NCBI GenBank assembly: GCA_964372025.1 | Contig: CAYJPF010000004.1 | Span: 1 to 54,227, forward strand | Origin: CAYJBP01 sp964372025 | GTDB taxonomy: Bacteria; Bacillota; Dehalobacteriia; UBA4068 | Length of the DNA stretch: 54,227 nucleotides | Reading direction: 5' to 3' | Shown: positions 50,891-54,227 of the stretch, piece after piece | Layout: every line of letters starts with the position of its first letter | Numbering within the stretch: position 1 is the first letter of the stretch | Notes under the pieces: model-generated | What the model saw: the letters and a program-made list of their open reading frames with translations, nothing else | What the model was told of the DNA's origin: nothing | The model's database searches: none | Made by a program: the position numbers and the translations under genes

Positions 50891-52108
50891 ATGGCGGAAA
50901 CTATTTTGCCTAAAGCCTATGGCGTGGCGGAAATTAATAATTATATTCGCGAATACTTAGCCGAAGATGAATTATTACCCAATATTTTAGTAAAAGGCGA
51001 GCTAACAGCCTATAAAACCCATAGCTCCGGCCATGCCTATTTTACGATTAGCGAAAAAAATGCCATTCTTAACGGTGCTATTTTTCGCAAAGATGCCGCA
51101 AGATTAAATTTTGCACCCCAAATTGGTATGGAAGTAATAATTTGGGGCAGTATCAGCTTTTATGAGCGTGACGGCAAAGTGCAGCTTTATGGACGGGAAT
51201 TTTTTCTGCAAGGGGCAGGCGCTAAGGAAGAAGCCTTACAACAATTAAAGCAAAAATTGGCTACCGAAGGCCTTTTTGATCAGGAGCATAAAAAAGATTT
51301 ACCTTTTTTTCCCTATTCGTTGGGGGTAATTAGCGGAGCAGGCAGTGCCGCTTGGGCCGATATTCAAAAAGTTGCCTTAAGCCGTAACCCTAATTTGCAG
51401 ATTAAATTATATCCGGCCACGGTGCAAGGCGAAAGCGCAGCCCAAAGCATTGTGCTTGCTTTATTTGAGGCCGAAAAAGCCGGCCATGATTTACTAATTG
51501 TTGGCCGTGGCGGTGGCGCAAATGAAGATTTAGCCGCCTTTAATGAGGAGGCCGTGATTAGAACAATTTTTGCCCTAAACACACCGATAATTGCAGCTAT
51601 CGGCCATGAAATTGATACTTCTTTGGCCGACTTGGTAGCCGATAGACGCGCCGCTACTCCTACCCATGCTGCCACAATCGGCATCCCCGATTGCGCCGAA
51701 CTAAGCCAGTATCTGGCTGCCTTAAAACTTAGGTTGCGACGGGCGCTAAATCATAACCTGCAACAAAAAGTGTATAATTTACAACAACTACAAAACCGCT
51801 TACAGGCTTTAAATCCTCAGCAGGTTATTGAGAATTATCGTCAACAAATATCAAAATTGCAATTTGACTTAGATAATACTTTTAAGCTGGGAAAACAACA
51901 AAAATACGAGCAATTTAATTTATTATTAGCTCGTTTAGATAATTTAAGCCCCTTAAAAACTTTAAGAAGGGGCTATAGTTTGTGCATAGATCAAAATCAG
52001 CAAATTATTGTAGATGCAGCACAATTAAAAACCGGTGATAAATTAAATGTAAAGTTAGATAAAGGCAGGGTATCCTGCCTGGTAGAGGAGGTTTATGATG
52101 AGCAGTAA
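50891..52108 (+). CDS. xseA: Exodeoxyribonuclease VII large subunit
   Basis: XseA with XseB forms exonuclease VII, which degrades single-stranded DNA to oligonucleotides. The 405-aa protein has an N-terminal OB fold (about 8-105, ILVKGELTAYKTHSSGHAYFTI), then the catalytic segment with GVISGAGSAAWADI, IVGRGGGANEDLAAFNEE, IAAIGHEIDTSLADLVADRRAATPTHAA, and a long C-terminal coiled coil. AAGGAG precedes the ATG. It overlaps the start of xseB. Confidence 0.96.
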   Translation: MAETILPKAYGVAEINNYIREYLAEDELLPNILVKGELTAYKTHSSGHAYFTISEKNAILNGAIFRKDAARLNFAPQIGMEVIIWGSISFYERDGKVQLYGREFFLQGAGAKEEALQQLKQKLATEGLFDQEHKKDLPFFPYSLGVISGAGSAAWADIQKVALSRNPNLQIKLYPATVQGESAAQSIVLALFEAEKAGHDLLIVGRGGGANEDLAAFNEEAVIRTIFALNTPIIAAIGHEIDTSLADLVADRRAATPTHAATIGIPDCAELSQYLAALKLRLRRALNHNLQQKVYNLQQLQNRLQALNPQQVIENYRQQISKLQFDLDNTFKLGKQQKYEQFNLLLARLDNLSPLKTLRRGYSLCIDQNQQIIVDAAQLKTGDKLNVKLDKGRVSCLVEEVYDEQ

Positions 52109-52286
52109 TACCATAAATTTTGAGCAGCTTTTAGCCGATTTAGAAGCCAAAGTAAATGAATTAGAAAATGGCAACTTGGATTTAGAGGCCATGATGGCCA
52201 AATATAATGAGGGCATGGCCCTAGTAAAACAAGGTAATGATATTTTAGACAAAACCGAGCAGGCTTTGTTAGAAAAGGTGGATTAA
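52098..52286 (+). CDS. xseB: Exodeoxyribonuclease VII small subunit
   Basis: The 62-aa protein has the family pattern FEQLLADLEAKVNELENGNLDLEAMMAKYNEGMALVKQ and a charged C-terminus. It binds the XseA coiled coil. GAGGAGG (52085-52091) stands 6 bp before ATG 52098; ATG 52095 is in frame one codon earlier and only 3 bp from the site. The start lies inside the end of xseA, and the prenyl transferase gene begins 1 bp after its stop. Confidence 0.93.
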   Translation: MSSNTINFEQLLADLEAKVNELENGNLDLEAMMAKYNEGMALVKQGNDILDKTEQALLEKVD

Positions 52287-52287
52287 T

Positions 52288-53184
52288 ATGGACATTAATC
52301 AATTATTGGATTTTGCCAAGCAGGCAACCGAGCAGGAATTGGCAACAATTTTGCAACCTAAGCAAAAGGCCGAAGATCGCTTATATCAAGCTATGGAATA
52401 TAGTGCTTTAGCAGGTGGCAAAAGATTGCGCCCGGCTTTGTTTTTGGCGGTTTTGCTAACCTTTGAGGATAGATTAAAGGCCGATTTGGCCTCGTATATG
52501 CCTTTTGCGGCAGCCTTGGAAATGATTCATACCTATTCGCTAATCCATGATGATTTGCCGGCTATGGATAATGATGATTTAAGGCGGGGCAAGCCTACTT
52601 GTCATAAGGCTTTTGATGAGGGGTTGGCGATTTTGGCCGGCGATGGCCTATTAACCGAAGCCTTTAATCAAATGCTAAGTATTAAGGCGCAGGTAGGCGC
52701 TACCGATTTAATCGAAGCGGTGCAGGTTGTAGCGCAAGCTGCCGGTATTTATGGAATGGTTGCCGGGCAAGTTATCGATTTGCAATTAGAGGGCGAGCAG
52801 GCCGATATTGAGCAATTAAAGTATATGATTGAGCGCAAAACCGGGGCTTTATTTAGGGCGGCAATTATCAGCGCAGCCCATTTATGCAGGGCAAATGCCC
52901 AAGAGATGGCAGCTTTAAACATTTATAGCTATAATTTGGGTTTGGCTTTTCAAATTGCTGATGATATTTTAGATATAATTGGTGATGAGCAAAAATTGGG
53001 CAAGCCAATAGGCAGCGATATTAAAAATGATAAGAATACTTTTGTAAGCCTGCTTGGTTTAGAAGCAGCCAAAAAAGCAGCCAAAGATGCAGCTAATGCA
53101 GCTAATGCAGCCTTGGCTATTTTAGGCGATAAAGGCAAATTATTGGCACAATTCCCAATTTTGATGATAGATCGGGAAATTTAA
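52288..53184 (+). CDS. ispA: Short-chain (farnesyl-type) polyprenyl diphosphate synthase
   Basis: The enzyme condenses isopentenyl diphosphate with allylic diphosphates. The 298-aa all-helical protein has GGKRLRPAL, the first aspartate motif DDLPAMDNDD (D88, D89, D94) and the second DDILD (D225, D226, D229). The two residues inserted between aspartates of the first motif and the length fit farnesyl or geranylgeranyl diphosphate synthases of bacterial type. Its place after xseAB is conserved; dxs commonly comes next but is absent here, and a terminator follows. Confidence 0.94.
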   Translation: MDINQLLDFAKQATEQELATILQPKQKAEDRLYQAMEYSALAGGKRLRPALFLAVLLTFEDRLKADLASYMPFAAALEMIHTYSLIHDDLPAMDNDDLRRGKPTCHKAFDEGLAILAGDGLLTEAFNQMLSIKAQVGATDLIEAVQVVAQAAGIYGMVAGQVIDLQLEGEQADIEQLKYMIERKTGALFRAAIISAAHLCRANAQEMAALNIYSYNLGLAFQIADDILDIIGDEQKLGKPIGSDIKNDKNTFVSLLGLEAAKKAAKDAANAANAALAILGDKGKLLAQFPILMIDREI

Positions 53185-53195
53185 TGAATTAAAGG

Positions 53196-53227
53196 GCTAT
53201 TGCCGATTTATTGGCAATAGCTTTTTT
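53196..53227 (+). terminator. Terminator after ispA
   Basis: GCTATTGCC (53196-53204) and GGCAATAGC (53213-53221) form a perfect 9-bp stem with an 8-nt loop, followed by six T residues. Confidence 0.9.
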
Positions 53228-53251
53228 AAATTTGAATATAAAGATAGTACT

Positions 53252-53446
53252 TTAGTTATACTTATTTAGTGTATAATTAATTCTACTTAAAGTATCAAAT
53301 TTTATGATATTTGTTTTAAGGCAGCGCGGATTAAGTTGGCTTTTAATCAGGGTTAATTCTTTGGCGCAATAAGGGCAAAGCCATATGCAATTATTATTAG
53401 CCGAATAGGAAGTTTGATAACAATGAGGGCAAGTTTTATAGGCCAT
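53252..53446 (-). CDS. Small zinc-ribbon protein
   Basis: The 64-aa protein has two CxxC knuckles, CPHC (6-9) and CPYC (24-27), which would bind one zinc as a rubredoxin-like ribbon. The C-terminal half is basic and has no recognisable motif. TTAGGAGC lies 7 bp before the ATG on the minus strand, supporting a real gene. Role unknown. It is convergent with ispA and divergent from the regulator gene. Confidence 0.65.
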   Translation of the reverse strand: MAYKTCPHCYQTSYSANNNCIWLCPYCAKELTLIKSQLNPRCLKTNIIKFDTLSRINYTLNKYN

Positions 53447-53679
53447 ATTTTTGCTCCTAATATAATATTTATTTATATTATATCTTTAACAGGATAAAAA
53501 ACGCGACGAATTTTGCGCTTAAAATTATTTTTTTATGGTATAAATATGCTAATATTTGCAAAAAATATCATATATCTTAAATTTTATACAACTTTTATGC
53601 TAATTTGTAAAGGATAAGCCGACTGATTGTCGAATATAAAATCTTTAGGAGAAATTTTTGTTAGACTGGAGTGATTAAG

Positions 53680-54227
53680 ATGGAAAATGCGCAATATGAT
53701 CAAATAATTAATAGCGCATTTGAAGCTTTTAATGATTTTGCGGCTGCTAATGAGTTTGTGCCGATGCGTGATTTAATATATCAATATTTGCGAGATGCGA
53801 TAATTAACCGTAAATTGCCGGCCGGATGCCATTTAGTGGAAGATGATTTGGCGCGCAATTTGCATGCCAGCCGCACCCCGGTGCGGGAGGCTTTGCGCAA
53901 GTTGGAGTCTGAGGGTTTGGTTAAGCATCATCGGCGGCGCGGTGTAGAGGTTAAACAGATTAGTTGCAAGGAAGCGGCTGATATATTTGATGTTTGCATG
54001 GTGATGGAGGGTTATGCGGCCAGGCTTTTGGCCGAACATATCAACTTAGATGTGCTATCTAAGTTAAAGAAGCTTTTGCATGATATGCGGGAGAGTATTG
54101 ATAGCAATAATACTGATTTGGAGATGAGCTTGCATCAGGAGTTTCATTTTGCGATTTACGGTGCTTGTAAGAACAAGCGGGTAGAGGGGATATTGCGTTT
54201 ATATAATGATTATATTCAATTATTCCG
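53680..54227 (+). CDS. GntR-family (FadR/FCD type) transcriptional regulator, cut by the window
   Basis: From ATG 53680 the frame is open to the right edge (about 182 codons). After a 25-residue lead comes a winged-helix domain (about 28-95) with LAGCHLVEDDLARNL-type pattern, SRTPVREALRKLESEGLV and the wing HHRRRGVEVK, the hallmark of GntR regulators. The following helices (FDVCMVMEGYAARLLAEH, HQEFHFAIYGACKN) match the FCD ligand-binding domain. GGAG precedes the start. Target and ligand are unknown; the partner genes would lie to the right. Confidence 0.9.
   Translation, partial: MENAQYDQIINSAFEAFNDFAAANEFVPMRDLIYQYLRDAIINRKLPAGCHLVEDDLARNLHASRTPVREALRKLESEGLVKHHRRRGVEVKQISCKEAADIFDVCMVMEGYAARLLAEHINLDVLSKLKKLLHDMRESIDSNNTDLEMSLHQEFHFAIYGACKNKRVEGILRLYNDYIQLF

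Overview
The window is a 54 kb chromosomal segment of a low-GC, Gram-positive-type bacterium, most likely an anaerobic Clostridia-like member of the Bacillota. The evidence is the gene order (def-fmt-yugP-rsmB-rlmN-PP2C-PASTA kinase-rsgA-rpe; plsX-acpP-rnc; smc-ftsY), a sortase and a PASTA kinase, strong GGAGG ribosome binding sites, many TTG/GTG starts, and AT-rich promoters near TTGACA-N17-TATAAT. There is no rRNA, phage or CRISPR. A partial tRNA-Leu lies at the left edge and a partial GntR-family gene at the right edge.

Layout. 1-0.6 kb: tRNA-Leu(CAG) on the minus strand, then a 148-bp tandem duplication carrying palindromes and terminator-like hairpins. 0.6-9.3 kb: smc, ftsY, an MTA-salvage pair (MTA/purine nucleoside phosphorylase and MTA/SAH deaminase), plsX, acpP, rnc. 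9.6-13.5 kb: potABCD polyamine importer, bracketed by two inverted copies of a ~164-bp MITE-like element. 13.8-15.5 kb (minus): pyrD and pyrK. 15.7-20.8 kb: xpt, a BMP-family lipoprotein, and a large two-SBP/GGDEF/EAL membrane receptor. 20.9-26.9 kb: an unrecognised protein, greA, lysS, deoC, arginine deiminase, and a sortase whose promoter carries a WalR-type box. 27.2-34.3 kb: a three-gene cassette of unknown function (1616-aa HD/HEAT/nucleotidyltransferase/GNAT/PRTase fusion, LDH-like protein, flavodoxin-like cysteine protein). 34.5-40.1 kb: polyamine biosynthesis (speA, speE, speB, carboxyspermidine dehydrogenase, carboxyspermidine decarboxylase). 40.1-49.4 kb: the def-to-rpe housekeeping operon plus a Nudix gene. 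49.5-53.2 kb: ilvA behind an isoleucine leader-peptide attenuator, then xseA, xseB, and a short-chain prenyl diphosphate synthase. The end holds a zinc-ribbon mini-protein (minus) and the start of a FadR-type GntR regulator.

Theme. Polyamine metabolism is unusually dense here: import (potABCD), arginine use (arcA, speA), agmatine to putrescine (speB), two alternative ways to make spermidine (speE, or the dehydrogenase/decarboxylase pair), and disposal of methylthioadenosine, the by-product of SpeE. No speD is visible, so the donor for SpeE would have to come from elsewhere.

The best candidate for an undescribed system is the 27.2-34.3 kb cassette immediately upstream of the polyamine genes. 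Its first protein joins a nucleotide hydrolase fold, a nucleotidyltransferase, an acyltransferase-like domain and a phosphoribosyltransferase-like domain, and is followed by two redox-type proteins. Its substrate cannot be read from sequence. All family assignments rest on motif recognition by eye, without database searches.
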